Of a stretch of DNA of 64,000 nucleotides, positions 10,458-22,277 are shown one piece after another. Each line of letters opens with the position of its first letter. The stretch's first letter is position 1. The DNA comes from Lineus longissimus. Lineage: Eukaryota; Nemertea; Pilidiophora; Heteronemertea; Lineidae. A program made the translations under genes and the position numbers. The stretch spans positions 4,282,501 to 4,346,500 of the forward strand of contig NC_088313.1 of the NCBI RefSeq assembly GCF_910592395.1, in the 5' to 3' direction. The notes under the pieces are model-generated. The model did not search any database and had not been told where the DNA came from. It worked only from the letters and a program-made list of their open reading frames with translations.

Positions 10458-12381
10458 TGGGGTTGTTGTAAATTGTACTAAAGTTTATGACTTGTTTTCC
10501 TTTGCAAACTTAGCACATTAAGTACAGCGATACAGGGCAAGTCCGGATTCCTGATATTGTGAGACATATATCAAACCAAAAATACAGCCTTGATGAAGGA
10601 CCAATGGCATGATCAAGGGCCTTATAACCAAGCTTTCCGCTGCCAAGTCATCTTTTATGCACTCTTTACAGTAGAAGTTTCCGTCATCTAATTATACACA
10701 CAAATGGAATCGAAGAAATGACTGGGTGTAATATCGCTCGGGTGCACGCTGCCGGTTTGCCAGAAAGGTTTCCCGCGCCAGAGGTTGTGCGTGCCAAAAA
10801 TTAACGAATGTCGCGGGTTTCTACACAAAAGTTGAAATAAAACAGAAAAAACGTTAAACACTACCAAAACAATGTTAACCAGTGAACTAGGCGTTGAACA
10901 CATTCAGGAAGGGACTATGTATTAATTTCTTCAAGCCAGCAGTTGACATGGTGTTTGGAGATATTTTAGAAATTGTCTCCCTGGAAGAAGAGTCCGGTCC
11001 TAATTTGTGTTCTGTCGGATTATGGTCTAGCGAACAACTCTCAATTTCTCATTGAGGGAAGGCGCATACATTGTAATAAGAGTCTTTCTTTCCCCGGATT
11101 TTCTATCCTTGGGCATTTAAAATTTCTACACCGGCAACATAAATCACCCTGACAAACGACTGTTCGCCATATCGGCTACAAGGTACATAATTAGGGTACT
11201 CAATTAATACATATACATCCTTTGAAGACGACCTTTTGATCAACTAAGTCCTTAGTGATTTAATTTCTAGTTCATCAACTTAGACAGTGATGAAGTCTGC
11301 TCAAAAGGAGGAGCAGTATGCTTTTACAAAAGTTCAGGCGACGCTCTAGCTGTCTACATGTAGATTGGTTTCCACAATCCGGTAATGATAAAATAATGAT
11401 ATTTGCCAATCTGCAAGCATGCCTTCTCCAGGCCGTTGGTTAGTGCGCTCAGTCTTACAGTGTCCTGCTCTAAGTGTACATGTACCTAGTTGATGAATTC
11501 TTTCCACGTTGGCGCCCATCCTAAAGCTGACTTTCATATTATGGTTAAAGCAATTAGAATCGTCAGTATTAGGATGATAACAACGATGATGGAACAGCGA
11601 CATCTACAAGCAATTTCAATATTTATAAGACGTTGACCTCTAATGGTGATTTTGATGAAAGGTTTAACCATTTCTGGTAGTTAGCGAGATGACCTCGGAA
11701 ACAGGGATGACATTTTCTAAGAAAGTATACCTCGATCAGACACGTCAGAGCTCAGCCGACTCCAGGGTGAGAAAAGTTAACGCAAGTTAGTGAGCCTTCA
11801 ACTTCATCTTGGTTATATATAGTTGATGAAAATACATTCAATTACAAATGGGATTTTTTTGTAATTAGCCAGACCTCCCCTCGTGACACGACAACTCTGA
11901 TTGAGATTGACAGACAGCTTTCTGGCTTGATGAGGACTTCTGCAGGAAACAATGTGACAGTATATGTTCTGTAAGAGAATACTAAAAGACCTACTTTATC
12001 ACGTAATGTTCTTGGAAGTTGTTGTATTTGAACAGAGGAAGACGCTCCGAGATATAACTGAATTTGGAAAATGAAGTCGAGGGAACGCTCATTGTATTCG
12101 CCTATGACACATGTTGCAGAGGGTTAATAGTTCAAGCCTTTAAGCTATGTAGTGATTTGCGATTGGGACACATATTTACGAATGATTGTTTTCACAGCAC
12201 TTCAAAATCTGATACCGTTATCATAATTATACCTTTTTATGACTGTTATCAGGTTTATCGCAAAAATCAGCTGCCTCAGGAACTTAATGAAATTTTTGAT
12301 ATTCATGAGGTAAGCTCTTGCTGGTTATGAGGGATATATTATTTCATCGCCCATCGGTATCGCAGTATCCAACATTTTCGA
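10458..12381. repeat. A-to-B intergenic spacer, unit 2
   Basis: Near-identical copy of 2549-4470. It holds the A 3' flank, the B upstream module with a TATA element at 11814, and a splice-acceptor-like tgttttcacag ending at 12197. No gene seen. Confidence 0.65.
11814..11822 (+). promoter_or_regulatory. TATA-like element upstream of B4
   Basis: TATATATAG lies 568 bp before the B4 start, in the block shared with the other receptor copies. Confidence 0.45.
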
Positions 12382-13362
12382 ATGTTTTCGACGGCAGAGT
12401 TGCCAGTGGCTAGCAGCGAAATCCGGGCGATCTCGCAATTGATCTGGTTCTGTGTTCCACCCATCATTTGTTCTGTTGGAAGTGGCCTCAATATTTTGAC
12501 AATAATTGTGCTGGTTGCCCGACGATTTGGGAAGGCTTCAACACGAATCCTACTAATCAGCCTTGCACTAACGGACACTGCTGTTCTCCTCGGAGTGTTA
12601 CTGCCAGCATGGTTCGAATCGATCCCCGGAATACCTTCCATTTTCTTTATCCCAGCAGTGTGTCCCATTCACACATTTAACGCATACTTCTTTCCTTACT
12701 GTGCTAAGTGGAATGTCATGCTTGTAACGATCGAGAGGTGGATATCCGTTATATACCCATTTAAAGCAAAGATAATTTGTACAAATAAGAACACGTCTAT
12801 AGTCATTGGAACAGTATTCCTATTTCTGTTTGCCTTTAACACACATTTTCTTGTCTTCTGGAAACAAAATGAAGCAAGAGACGATTGCGTAATCGCTATA
12901 GAGGGTTATGATGACTTTTTTCACTTCATATTTCAGGTTCTTGAACTATTTGTTACCAATGGCATTCCTCTCTATGTGATAGTAGCTTGTAATGTCTCGA
13001 TTATGATAGCAGTAATTCGGGGGTATAAACAACGGAGGCAACTTCAAAATCCGGGGCATAGTGCGTCAGATCAGTCGGCTCGAATGAGCAGCATGACCTA
13101 CATGTTGACTACCGTCAGTGTGACCTTTATCGTATTAAATCTACCTATTTTAATTTTTTTTGTCGTTTCTAGCTACACAAATCTGTTGCCGAGGAACGAT
13201 TTGAATTGGCTCATTTACGCTGCACTCTCGTTTTTATCCTACAGCAATCACGGTATCAATTTCCTCCTTTACTGCTTAAGTGGTTGCCAGTTCAGACGGG
13301 AGGTTTGTTTAATGTTTCGCTGCAGGAATCTCGGAGTAGCGCGCCCTATCAATCTGAAGTAA
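12382..13362 (+). CDS. B4: rhodopsin-class peptide-receptor-like GPCR, type B (intact, 326 aa)
   Basis: Intact single-exon receptor with the same length and residue numbering as A3. It has N37, D65, Cys94/Cys169, E118-R119-W120, the usual ICL2 Pro126, and N293-F-L-L-Y297. It differs from A3 mostly in ECL1 (ESIPGIPSIFFIPA against ELSLGMSPITLVRA), in ECL2 and in the N-terminal ten residues. ICL3 and TM6 (SDQSARM.SMTYMLTT) are almost the same, so G-protein coupling is probably shared while the ligand differs (inference). The start is the family ATG. The upstream ORF that begins MTVI is out of frame here and stops before it, so it is not an N-terminal extension. Oddities: Cys in place of Ser at position 302 (SGCQF), and I-E-G in ECL2 where sisters have T-E-A. 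Confidence 0.85.
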   Translation: MFSTAELPVASSEIRAISQLIWFCVPPIICSVGSGLNILTIIVLVARRFGKASTRILLISLALTDTAVLLGVLLPAWFESIPGIPSIFFIPAVCPIHTFNAYFFPYCAKWNVMLVTIERWISVIYPFKAKIICTNKNTSIVIGTVFLFLFAFNTHFLVFWKQNEARDDCVIAIEGYDDFFHFIFQVLELFVTNGIPLYVIVACNVSIMIAVIRGYKQRRQLQNPGHSASDQSARMSSMTYMLTTVSVTFIVLNLPILIFFVVSSYTNLLPRNDLNWLIYAALSFLSYSNHGINFLLYCLSGCQFRREVCLMFRCRNLGVARPINLK

Positions 13363-14440
13363 GATTATTCTTCGAATTTCTGATTCTTGAGATGCGCGCT
13401 AGACAGTCAGCCGGTTTTGGTATTTGCAAAGTCGACTGTCCAGGAGAGTTCCACCACGACAGAGCCCCAGCTTTGTGGTCAGAGTGGTACCCTTTGGCTA
13501 GTATTCCTCTCTGTTCTTCATACCGGAGCGGGTCTGAAGGCACGAGTTGGAAATTTGGTCTCCAATTCGACATTTTCAGCGAGCAGATTCTCATAAGCTG
13601 TTTTCTGCGTCGGCAGTGCCCTGCATCTGCTTGGACAGTGGATCGTCACCTGTAGTGCTTCTTGCCTGTCTTGATAATGTTGTCTGTCTGGGGGTTGTAC
13701 AAATGTAACAATTGTTTTTTTCTCTATTATTTTGTTAGCTTCAGATATGCTCATAGAATTATTTATTTCACTCTTTTTTCCTTTATTGTCGATAATGACA
13801 TCGATTTCCTCATGTATATGTACTCATTGTACTACTGTTAGTTCGCGGTTATTATCAAAATGTTTTACATCATAAAGGGACCAATGGCAATGACAAGGGC
13901 ATTATTCACCCTCAGTTTGAGCTCATACGCCAAGGTATACGTCCAAGCTGTGGGGCAAGGTTTGGCCTATATCTGCTATTTCCTTATCATTTATCTTCAA
14001 GCTGCAACACCCCTGGGGTTTCGGATCAAATTTAGGAGTATAATTCTTCTGGTTATCACATCGCGGTTCTTTCAGGTGAAAATGAATATTTTTGCACGAA
14101 TCTATGACCAGACACACTTTGAATCACATCGGGAACACTTTCTTGTCCATTTTTGACCGTTTGCATGATCTGATGGTATCAAAGATGGCGCCACCTATTG
14201 GTACCATGTCACATTGAATCCATCGAAAGTCGCTGGGTCCTTCGCCCTCACAATATGTGTCATCCCGTCCATCTGCCGGGCGGGGCTGGCAAGAGTTTCC
14301 TGTACGACTGTAATTTAATTTCAGGTTAAACTTGACCAATGAAGGCCTACATCCGTGCTGCAACAAACTATATGTTTTATACGCGAGACTAAACCGATCT
14401 AGATCGATCCGGATCGGTCTCCTGTTTAAACAACGCGCGT
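13363..14440. repeat. B-type 3' module after B4
   Basis: Repeats the block described after B2, including a TM7-like echo at about 13741-13823 and the words tcatacgccaaggtatacg and gggcgatatttggcc-like text near 13925-13970. It ends near 14400 in the palindrome context shared with 6862 and 45962. Confidence 0.55.
13741..13823 (+). pseudogene. Relic TM7 fragment behind B4
   Basis: The words tatgctcat...cactcttttttcc...gacatcgatttcctcatgta parallel the TM7 codons. Same placement as the relic after B2, and decayed. Confidence 0.45.
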
Positions 14441-14516
14441 AGCCAGTTTAGACTGGCGGTTTCTTTAATGTTTCACTGCAGGAATTTCGGAGTTGCGCGC
14501 CCTATCAATCAGAAGT
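14441..14516 (+). pseudogene. Orphan receptor C-terminal remnant
   Basis: agccagtttagactggcggt, followed by tttcactgcaggaatttcgg and cgcgccctatcaatcagaag, matches the last 25 codons of the main family (S-Q-F-R-R-E to the C-terminus). No other part of the receptor precedes it; the upstream sequence is the palindrome module. It is the stub of a deleted gene copy between B4 and A5. Confidence 0.8.
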
Positions 14517-14540
14517 ATGATATTTTCTTTTTCTTTTGGT

Positions 14541-14660
14541 CCATACACAATTGTGTTGCCAAAAATGCTTGTGTCATCTACGGTATGTAACTTACTTTAC
14601 TCTGATCTCCTACGACGATTATAACATGTACTATTTGAGTGGTAGCCGATCGAACGGGGA
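14541..14660 (+). pseudogene. Relic TM7 fragment behind the orphan C-terminus
   Basis: ccatacacaattgtgttgcc, then tcatctacggta and gtggtagccgatcgaacggg, lie 25 bp after the orphan C-terminal stub. The order gene end, then TM7 echo, is thus kept even where the gene body is gone. Confidence 0.55.
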
Positions 14661-17116
14661 TGTGGGTTGTTGTTTTATGACTAATTTTCCCGTGCAAACT
14701 GAGCACATTAAGCACAAAGATACGGGACCACTCCGGATTCCTGATATTGCGAGGCATATACCAAACCAACAATACACCCTTAATAAAGGACCAATGGCAT
14801 TATCAAGGCCTTATTGCCAATCTCTCCGCTGCCAAGTCACTTTCCATGAACTCCTTATCGAAAAAAACGGAATTAAAGTACATGTACTGTCTGTGTGTAT
14901 TGTCGTTCGGGTAAACTCTGCAGGCGCGCCGGAAAGGTTTCCCGCACCAGAGGTTGTGCGTGCCAAAAATAAAGAATACCGCTGGTTTCTACACGAAACA
15001 TTTACGAATGTCGCGGGTTTCTTCATAAGAGTTGAAACAAACCTGGAAAAACGTTAAACACTACCAAAAAAAATTAACTAATGAACCAGGCGTTGAACAC
15101 ATTCAGTTAGGAACTATGTCCCAATTTCTTCTAGCCAGCAGTTGACATGGTGTTTTAACGTCCTTGATATGGACACTAAATGAAACCGGTTTGACAAGAA
15201 CTGGATCTTCTCAGCAGCAGCAGACACGCAACCGTTTTTCTACTGGTGTAGAAGTAGACTTTGACCACCTGGAAGGAGTGTCCGGTCCTAATTTGTTTTC
15301 GGACGGATTATGGTCTCACTCACAACCCTCAATTTCTCATTGAGTAAAGCGCGTACTTTGTAAAAAGAGTCTTTCTTTTCCCCGGATTTTTATATCTTTG
15401 GGCATTTCAAACGCTAATTGCAGCTGACTCAAGGGAATGTCTTCCTCTCATGTTGTTGTTGATACCTTTTGTACGGCATCGGTTCTGTTTTAACGTCCTT
15501 GATATGGACACTAAATGCAGATTTAAGGAAGAACTGTTGTCTTTAGTCGGGCGCAGCAGACACAGAAGATCTTCTGTAAATAAGCGATTGCTATCGCTGG
15601 AATAAAATCGGTTTGACAAGAATTAGTTCTTTCCAGCAGCAGCAGCAGACACGCAACCGTTTTTCTACCGGTGTAAATGTAGAAATTGTCCCCCTGGAAG
15701 AAGTGTCCGGTCCTAATTTGTATCCAGCGGATTATGGTCTAGCCCAAAACTCTCAATTGATCCTAGAGTAAGGCGCATACATTGTTATACGAGTCTTTTT
15801 CCCCCGGATTTTCTATCCTTAGACATTTCAAACTTCTACAACGGCGACAGATATCGCTCTGACAAACGCCCTGACAAACGACCGCCATATCTGCTACTAA
15901 TATAGGTAATTAGGGTATTTAATTCATGCATGTACCTTTGAAATCGGCCAATTGACCGAATGATCCTTAATAATTTGATTTCTAATTAATCAACATACGC
16001 AGTGGTGAAATCTGCTTACATGGAAGATTTGGCTTTCATAAAAGTTTCAGGTGTCGCTCTCGATTGTTTTCACAAACCGGTTATGATAATGATATTTGCC
16101 TGTCGATCCAACATTGTCCAAAGGCATACCATCTGCAGGCCGTGGTGTACAGCCCTAAGTCGTACAGTGTCCCGCTCTGGTTTTACCTAGTGCCTGAATT
16201 CTTTCCACGTTGGCGCCCATCACAAGGTGATGGTTAAAGCAATTATAGAATCGCCAGTATTAGGATGATAACAACGATGATGGAACAGCGACATCTAGTT
16301 TTATAATTATAAGACGCTGACATATAAATGTTATTTTGATGCAAGATTTCGCCATTTTCTGTGTGTTAGCAAGATGACCTCGGGAACAGGGATGACTTTT
16401 CCAGGATATCATACCTCGATCAGAGCCCAGCAGAGGCATGCCGTCAAGTTTGTTGTGCTGGTTCTCCAGGGTGAGATAAGTTAACGTAAAAATAGTCATC
16501 AATAGTCCTGGTCATAATGAGTAGCCTTTCGATATCATCGCATCTATATATACATGCTGTGGAAGAAAATGCTTTCAATTACAAATGGAAAGATTTTTTG
16601 TAATTAACGAAACCTCCCTTCGTGAGAAGACAACCCTGATAGAGATTGACAGCCAGCTTTCTGGCTTGATGGGGACCTTCCTGCAGGAAACAATGTGTCA
16701 GTATGTTATGTAAGAGACCTCCTTTAACACGCATTGTTCTCGGAAGTTGTTATCTTCGAATAAAGGAAGACGCTCCGAGATGCAACTGAATTTGGAAAAT
16801 GACGCCGACGGAAAGCTCATTCTATTCGCCTATGACACTTGTTGTAGAGGGTTACTAGTTCAAGCCTTTAGCTGTGTAAGTGAATTGCGAATGGGACACA
16901 TAATTACAAATGATTTTTTTCACAGAACTTCGAAATCTGATACCGTTATCACAAGTTTATCTTTAATCATGTATGACTGTCACCTGATTTATCGCAAAAA
17001 TCAGCTGCCTCAGGAACTTAACGAAAGTGTTCATATTCATGAGGCAAGCTTTTGCTGGTTATGAGGGACATATTATTTCATCGCCCATCAGTGTCGCAGT
17101 TACCAACATTTTTGAA
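14661..17116. repeat. Spacer before A5 with receptor upstream module
   Basis: Non-coding. Local words recur: the 15176-15260 region (caaccgtttttctac, the tggacactaaatg words) is repeated at 15480-15670 and resembles 7850-7920 and 43080-43260. The receptor upstream module follows from about 16190, with a TATA element at 16545 and a splice-acceptor-like ttttttcacag near 16925. The 105- and 173-residue open frames here are broken in the other copies and are not called genes. Confidence 0.55.
16545..16553 (+). promoter_or_regulatory. TATA-like element upstream of A5
   Basis: TATATATAC lies 572 bp before the A5 start. It shares the position, but not the last base, of the element before A3 and B4. 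Confidence 0.4.
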
Positions 17117-18018
17117 ATGTTTTCGACGACAGAGTTACCAGTGCCTAGTAGCAAAATCCAGGCGGTATCGCAGGCGCTCTGGTATATTGTGCCACCCTTC
17201 CTGTGTTCTGTTGGAAGTAGCCTCAATATTTTGACAATAACTGTGTTGCTTGCCCGCCGAGTTGGGAAGGCTTCAACGCGGATCCTACTAATCAGCCTTG
17301 AACTTGTGGATACTACTGTTCTCATTGGAGTGTTGTTGCCAATGTGGTTTTCCAACATCCTTAGAATGAGTCTCTATACCTTTAGCCCAGCAATATGTCC
17401 CATTCAACAATTTACAGTATACTTCTTTGTTCACTGTCCGAGCTGGAATGTCATGCTAATAACAGTCGAGAGGTGGATATCCGTCATATACCCATTTAAA
17501 GCAAAAGTAATTAACACAGCTAAGAACACGTCTTTAGTCATTGGAACAGTATTCCTGTTTCTGTTCACCTTGAACACACATCTTCTTGTCTTCTGGAAAC
17601 TGAAAAAAAAAGGAGAGAAATGCGTAATAGCCACAGAGGCCTATGATGACTTTTTTCATTTCATATGGCATGTTATTGACCTACTTGTTAACAATGGCAT
17701 TCCCTCTCTTCTGATAGTAGGTGGTAATGTTTCGATTTTGATTGCAATAATTCGCGGGTACAGTCAACGAAGGGAACTTCAAAACCCAGGCCATGGTGCG
17801 TCAGATCAGTCAGCTCGTATGACCAGTATGACCTACATGTTGACAACTGTCAGTGTGACCTTCATCGTATTAACTCTACCCATTTCAGTATTTTAAGTTG
17901 TAATAATGGTATCAATTTCCTCCTTTACTGCAGAAGTGGTAGCCATTTCAGACGGGAGGTTTGTTCAATGTTTCGCTGCAGGATTCTCCGACTGGAGCGC
18001 CCTATATATTCAAAGTTA
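17117..18018 (+). pseudogene. A5: class A GPCR pseudogene with 79-bp deletion in TM6-TM7
   Basis: Open from the family ATG at 17117 through TM1-TM6, then TAA at 17894-17896. Against A3, a net 79 bp is missing between the end of TM6 and the middle of TM7; 902 plus 79 equals the family's 981 nt. The remaining C-terminal codons follow, but the normal stop is mutated (tta). The product would lack TM7. ECL1 is distinct (SNILRMSLYTFSPA). The start context is normal, but the MTVI-type upstream ORF is interrupted by a stop. Confidence 0.85.
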
Positions 18019-18031
18019 GACATTTTCGTTT

Positions 18032-18156
18032 TTACACAATTTGTTTTGCCAGAAATGCTTGTCTCATCTACGGTATTATGTAACTTACTATGCTTTGATC
18101 TCCTACGGCGTTTATAGCTTGTACTATTTGAGTGGTAGCTGATCGAACGGGGGAGG
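18032..18156 (+). pseudogene. Relic TM7 fragment behind A5
   Basis: tttacacaatttgttttgcc, ctcatctacggta and gtggtagctgatcgaacggg follow the A5 stub in the same order as after A1 and A3. Confidence 0.55.
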
Positions 18157-19964
18157 TGGGGTTGTGGTACATGTATCTTGTACTAAAGTGTTTTCCGTTG
18201 CAAACTTAGAACATTAAGCACAACGATACGGGGCAAGTCCGGATTCCTGATATTGCGAGGCATATACATCAAAACAAAAATACATCCTTAATGAAGGATC
18301 AATGGCATGATCAAGGCCCTTATAACCAAGCTTTCCGCTGCCAAGACATCTTCCATTTACTCTTTACAGTAGAAGTTTCCGTGATCTAATTATACGCAAA
18401 AATGGAATCAACGAAATGACTGGGTGTAATATCGCTCGGGTGCACTCTGTCGGGTTGCCGGAAAGGTTTCCCGCGCCAGAGGTTGTGCGTGTTAAAAATT
18501 AACGAATGTCGCGGGTTTCTACATAAGAGTTGCAACAAAACTGAAAAAACGTTAAATGGCGCGCCCTTAAAATCTGAAGTAAGATTCTATTAATCTACTT
18601 CCAGATTTTTGAGATGCACGTTAGACCGTTAGCCGGTTTTGGTATTAGCAAAGTCGACTTTCCAGGCGAGTTCCACCACGACAGAGCCCCAGCTTTGTGG
18701 TCAGAGTGGTGTCCTTTGGCCAGTATTCCTCTCTGTTCTTCATACGGGAGCGGGTCTGAAGGCAAGAGTTGGAAATCTGGTCTCCAATTCTACATTTTAA
18801 TCGAGCAGATTCTCGTAAGCTGTTTTCTACGTCGGCAGTGCTCTGTATGTGCATGGACAGTGGATCGTCACCTGTACTGCTTCTTGTCTAGCTTGATAAT
18901 GTTGTCTGTCTGGGGGTTGTACAAATGTAACGATTGTTTTTTTCTCTGAAATTTTATCACCCCTCATAGGATTAATTTTTTTCACTCTTCTTTCCTTTAA
19001 TGTCGATAAAGACATCGATTTCCTCAAGTATATGTACACATTGTACTAGTGTTGTTCGTTGTTATTATCAAAATGCTTTTACATCATAAAGGGACCAATG
19101 ACATTGACAAGGGCATTATTCACCCTCAGTTTGAGCTCATACGCTAACATATACGTCCAAGATGTGGGGCGAGGTTTGGCCTATATCTGCTAGTTTCTTA
19201 TCGTTTAACTTCAAGCCACAACACCCCTGGGGTTTTTGATCAAATTTAGGAGTAGAATTCTTCTGGTTATCACAGGGCGGCTCTTTCAGGGGAAAATGAA
19301 TATTTTTGAACGAATCTATGACCAGACACACTTTACATCACACCGGGAACACTTTCTTGCCAATTTTTTGACCGTTTGCATGACCTGTCTGGTATCAAAT
19401 ATGGCGCCACCTATTGGTTCCATATCACATTGAATCCATCGAAGGTCGCTGGGTCCTTCGCCCGAACAATATGTGGCATACCGTCCATCTGCCGAGTGGG
19501 GCTGGCAAAAGTTTTCTGTAGTTTAATTTCAGGTCAAACTGGAGCAATGAAAGCCTACATCCGTACTGCAACAATATATATATTTTCAAAATTGGTCCAA
19601 AGTCGGCCCGATGTGTGCAAAAATCACCTGTTCATATAATTGGTGGAATAATAGTTTTTTTTCATAAGGCAACCGCAATGTGATAGCCAGGGTAACATTA
19701 TTTTAAAATCATATCAGAAAACATTTCTCGGAGCTGTGTGGTATTAAAGGCGGCGCTACCGATTATGGTGCATCGAATAAAATCCATCGAAGGCGCTGTA
19801 AACGTCTCCCCTCGGTCTCTAAAGATGAAAAACAAATGTATAGGTTGTAGCTAATTTGGCCAAAGATTTCATCTCGGAAAGAATCCAGAAAGCTTGGAGG
19901 CGAGAATCTTCACCGTGACGACACTGTGAAAACCTCACTTCCATGACTGTAGACCCGTTTACCA
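18157..19964. repeat. Shortened A-to-B spacer before B6
   Basis: Compared with unit 1, the A 3' flank here jumps at about 18556 straight into a B-type 3' module (18557-19650, with a TM7-like echo at about 18965-19035). It then enters the block shared with 6620-6830 and 45790-45940. The usual B upstream module with its TATA element is missing. No gene seen. Confidence 0.6.
18965..19035 (+). pseudogene. Relic TM7 fragment in displaced B 3' module
   Basis: ttcactcttctttcc and gacatcgatttcctcaagta match the TM7 echo after B2 and B4. No B gene stands directly before it, which fits a deletion of a B copy between A5 and B6. Confidence 0.4.
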
Positions 19965-20921
19965 GTGGCTGGCAGCCAAATCCGGGCGATCTCGCAAATG
20001 ATCTGGTTCTGTGTTCCACCCATCATTTGTTCTGTTGGAAGTGGCCTCAATATTTTGACAATAATTGTGCTGGTTGCCCGACGATTTGGGAAGGCTTCAA
20101 CACGAATCCTACTAATCAGCCTTGCACTAACGGACACTGCTGTTCTCCTCGGAGTGTTGCTGCCAGAATGGTTCGAATCGATCCCCGGAATACCTTCCAT
20201 TTTCTTAATCCCAGCAGTGTGTCCCATTCACAAATTCAACGCATACTTCTTTCCTTACTGTGCTAAGTGGAATGTCATGCTTGTAACGATCGAGAGGTGG
20301 ATATCCGTTATATACCCATTTAAAGCAAAGATAATTTGTACAAATAAGAACACGTCTATAGTCATTGGAACAGTATTCCTGTTTCTGTTTGCTATTAACA
20401 CACATTTTCTTGTCTTCTGGAAACAAAATGAAGCAAGAGACGATTGCGTAATCGCTACAGAGGCTTATGATGACTTTTTTCACTTCATATTTCAGGTTCT
20501 TGAACTATTTGTTACCAATGGCATTCCTCTCTATGTGATAGTAGCTTGTAATGTCTCGATTATGATAGCAGTAATTCGGGGGTATAACCAACGGAGGCAA
20601 CTTCAAAATCCGGGGCATAGTGCGTCAGATCAGTCGGCTCGAATGAGCAGCATGACATACATGTTGACAACTGTCAGTGTGACCTTTATCGTATTAACTC
20701 TACCTATTTTAATATTTTTTGTCGTTTCTACCTACACAAATCTGTTGCCGAGGAATGATTTGAATTGGCTCATTTACGCTGCACTCTCGTTTTTATCCTA
20801 CAGCAATCATGGTATCAATTTCCTCCTTTACTGCTTAAGTGGTAGCCAGTTCAGACGGGAGGTTTGTTTAATGTTTCGCTGCAGGAATCTCCGAGTAGCG
20901 CGCCCTATCACTTTGAAGTAA
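19965..20921 (+). CDS. B6: type B class A GPCR, 5'-truncated, no family start codon
   Basis: Open and intact from V-A-G-S-Q-I-R-A through TM7 to the normal stop, but homology to B4 and B8 ends abruptly at 19959. The first eight residues, including the conserved ATG, are replaced by unrelated spacer, with an in-frame TAG at 19950. The codon at 19965 is GTG; the first in-frame ATG is at 19998, just before TM1, and would give 307 residues. All class A landmarks (N1.50, D2.50, the Cys pair, E-R-W, N-F-L-L-Y) are kept. It could be made from the internal ATG, or from an upstream exon spliced in, but the usual promoter module is missing too. Probably a young pseudogene or a promoterless copy; a functional short form is not excluded. 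Confidence 0.55.
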   Translation: MAGSQIRAISQMIWFCVPPIICSVGSGLNILTIIVLVARRFGKASTRILLISLALTDTAVLLGVLLPEWFESIPGIPSIFLIPAVCPIHKFNAYFFPYCAKWNVMLVTIERWISVIYPFKAKIICTNKNTSIVIGTVFLFLFAINTHFLVFWKQNEARDDCVIATEAYDDFFHFIFQVLELFVTNGIPLYVIVACNVSIMIAVIRGYNQRRQLQNPGHSASDQSARMSSMTYMLTTVSVTFIVLTLPILIFFVVSTYTNLLPRNDLNWLIYAALSFLSYSNHGINFLLYCLSGSQFRREVCLMFRCRNLRVARPITLK

Positions 20922-21300
20922 GATTCTTCTTCGAATTTCTGATTCTTGAGATGCACGCTAGACAGTCAGCTGGTTTTGGTATTTGCAAAGTCGACTGTCC
21001 AGGAGAGTTCCACCACGACAGAGCCCCAGCTTTGTGGTCAGAGTGGTACCCTTTGGCCAGTATTCCTCTCTGTTCTTCATACGGGAGCGGGTCTGAAGGC
21101 ACGAGTTGGAAATTTGGTCTCCAATTCCACATTTACATCGAGCAGACATCATAAGCTGTTTTCTGCGTCGGCAGTGTCCAGTATGTGCATGGACAGTGGA
21201 TCGTCACCTGTACTGCTGCTTGTCTGGCTTGATAATGTTGTCTGTCTGGAGTTGTACAAATGTAACAATTGTTTTTTTCTCTATAATTTTGTCACCTTAA

Positions 21301-21384
21301 GATATGCTCATAGAATTAATTATTTCAATCTTTTTTCCTTTATATTCGATAATGGCATCGATTTCCTAATGTATATGTACACAT
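21301..21384 (+). pseudogene. Relic TM7 fragment behind B6
   Basis: gatatgctcatagaattaat, then ttttttccttt and ggcatcgatttcctaatgta, parallel the TM7 codons in the same position as after B2 and B4. Confidence 0.4.
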
Positions 21385-21861
21385 TGTACTACTGTTAGTT
21401 CGCGGTTATTATCAAAATGTTTTACATCATAAAGGGACCAATGGCAATGACAAGGGCATTATTCACCCTCAGTTTGAGCTGATCCAAAAAACTAGTTCTT
21501 CAATCTCGAGTGATTACCATGGATACAGATGGGCCTACTCTATCCCTATTGGTACTTGTTCAAATGTAAATGTCCGACATATGTTGTTTGTGAAGGGGTA
21601 GCTCTGACGATTATTTGAGGAAAATACCAATTTCTTCTGCGCACTTTCGCGGTGAGAAGGCCTCGCATGCTATTTATAGCTCAACATAATGTTGACACCG
21701 ACTGGTTCCTGTGAGATTGCACATTTTCTCAAGGTAAAATTTCGAGGGCAAAAAACTCAAAGAAAAGCCGCAACGACAGCCTATTTTTATATAAAAGACT
21801 GAAATAGTCTTCAGTTGGCTTTCTCATGACTGTATGTCTAGACGACGTTGATACTTGGCCA

Positions 21862-22277
21862 GATGTATTTTACAAGTGACAAGCTATTCAGAAATGTATA
21901 GGTTTGTGTGACAGAAAGGTACTGCCAAGTCTACAGCCCTTGTAACAGGGGTATGCATGAAATGACGTCTCGTCATTTTTGGAAGCAGGTAGGCCTGGCC
22001 TCCTCACCGGCTAGTGAGACCATACGCCAACAAACGAGTCCAAGCTGTGGGGCGAGGTTTGGCCTCTGCTAATTCCTTATCGTTTAACTTCAAGCCACAA
22101 CACCCCCGGGGTTTCGGATCAAATTTAGGAGGAGAATTCTTCTGGTTATCACAGGGAGGTTATTTCAGGTGAAAATAAATATTTTTGAACGAATCTATGA
22201 CCAGACACACTTGGCAGTACCTTTCTGTCACACAAACCTATACATTTCTGAATAGCTTGTCACTTGTAAAATACATC
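21862..22277. repeat. 65-bp inverted repeat in the A7 flank
   Basis: 21862-21926 and 22213-22277 are exact reverse complements over 65 bp, as read by eye, with about 290 bp between them. The A1 flank has only the first arm; its region matching the second arm is different, so the second arm was added in this copy. Confidence 0.8.

Noticed and set aside
16747-17064. 105-codon frame before A5 and similar 88-codon frames before B4 and B8
   Set aside because: They run through the leader with its splice-like signals and end in different frames in different copies.
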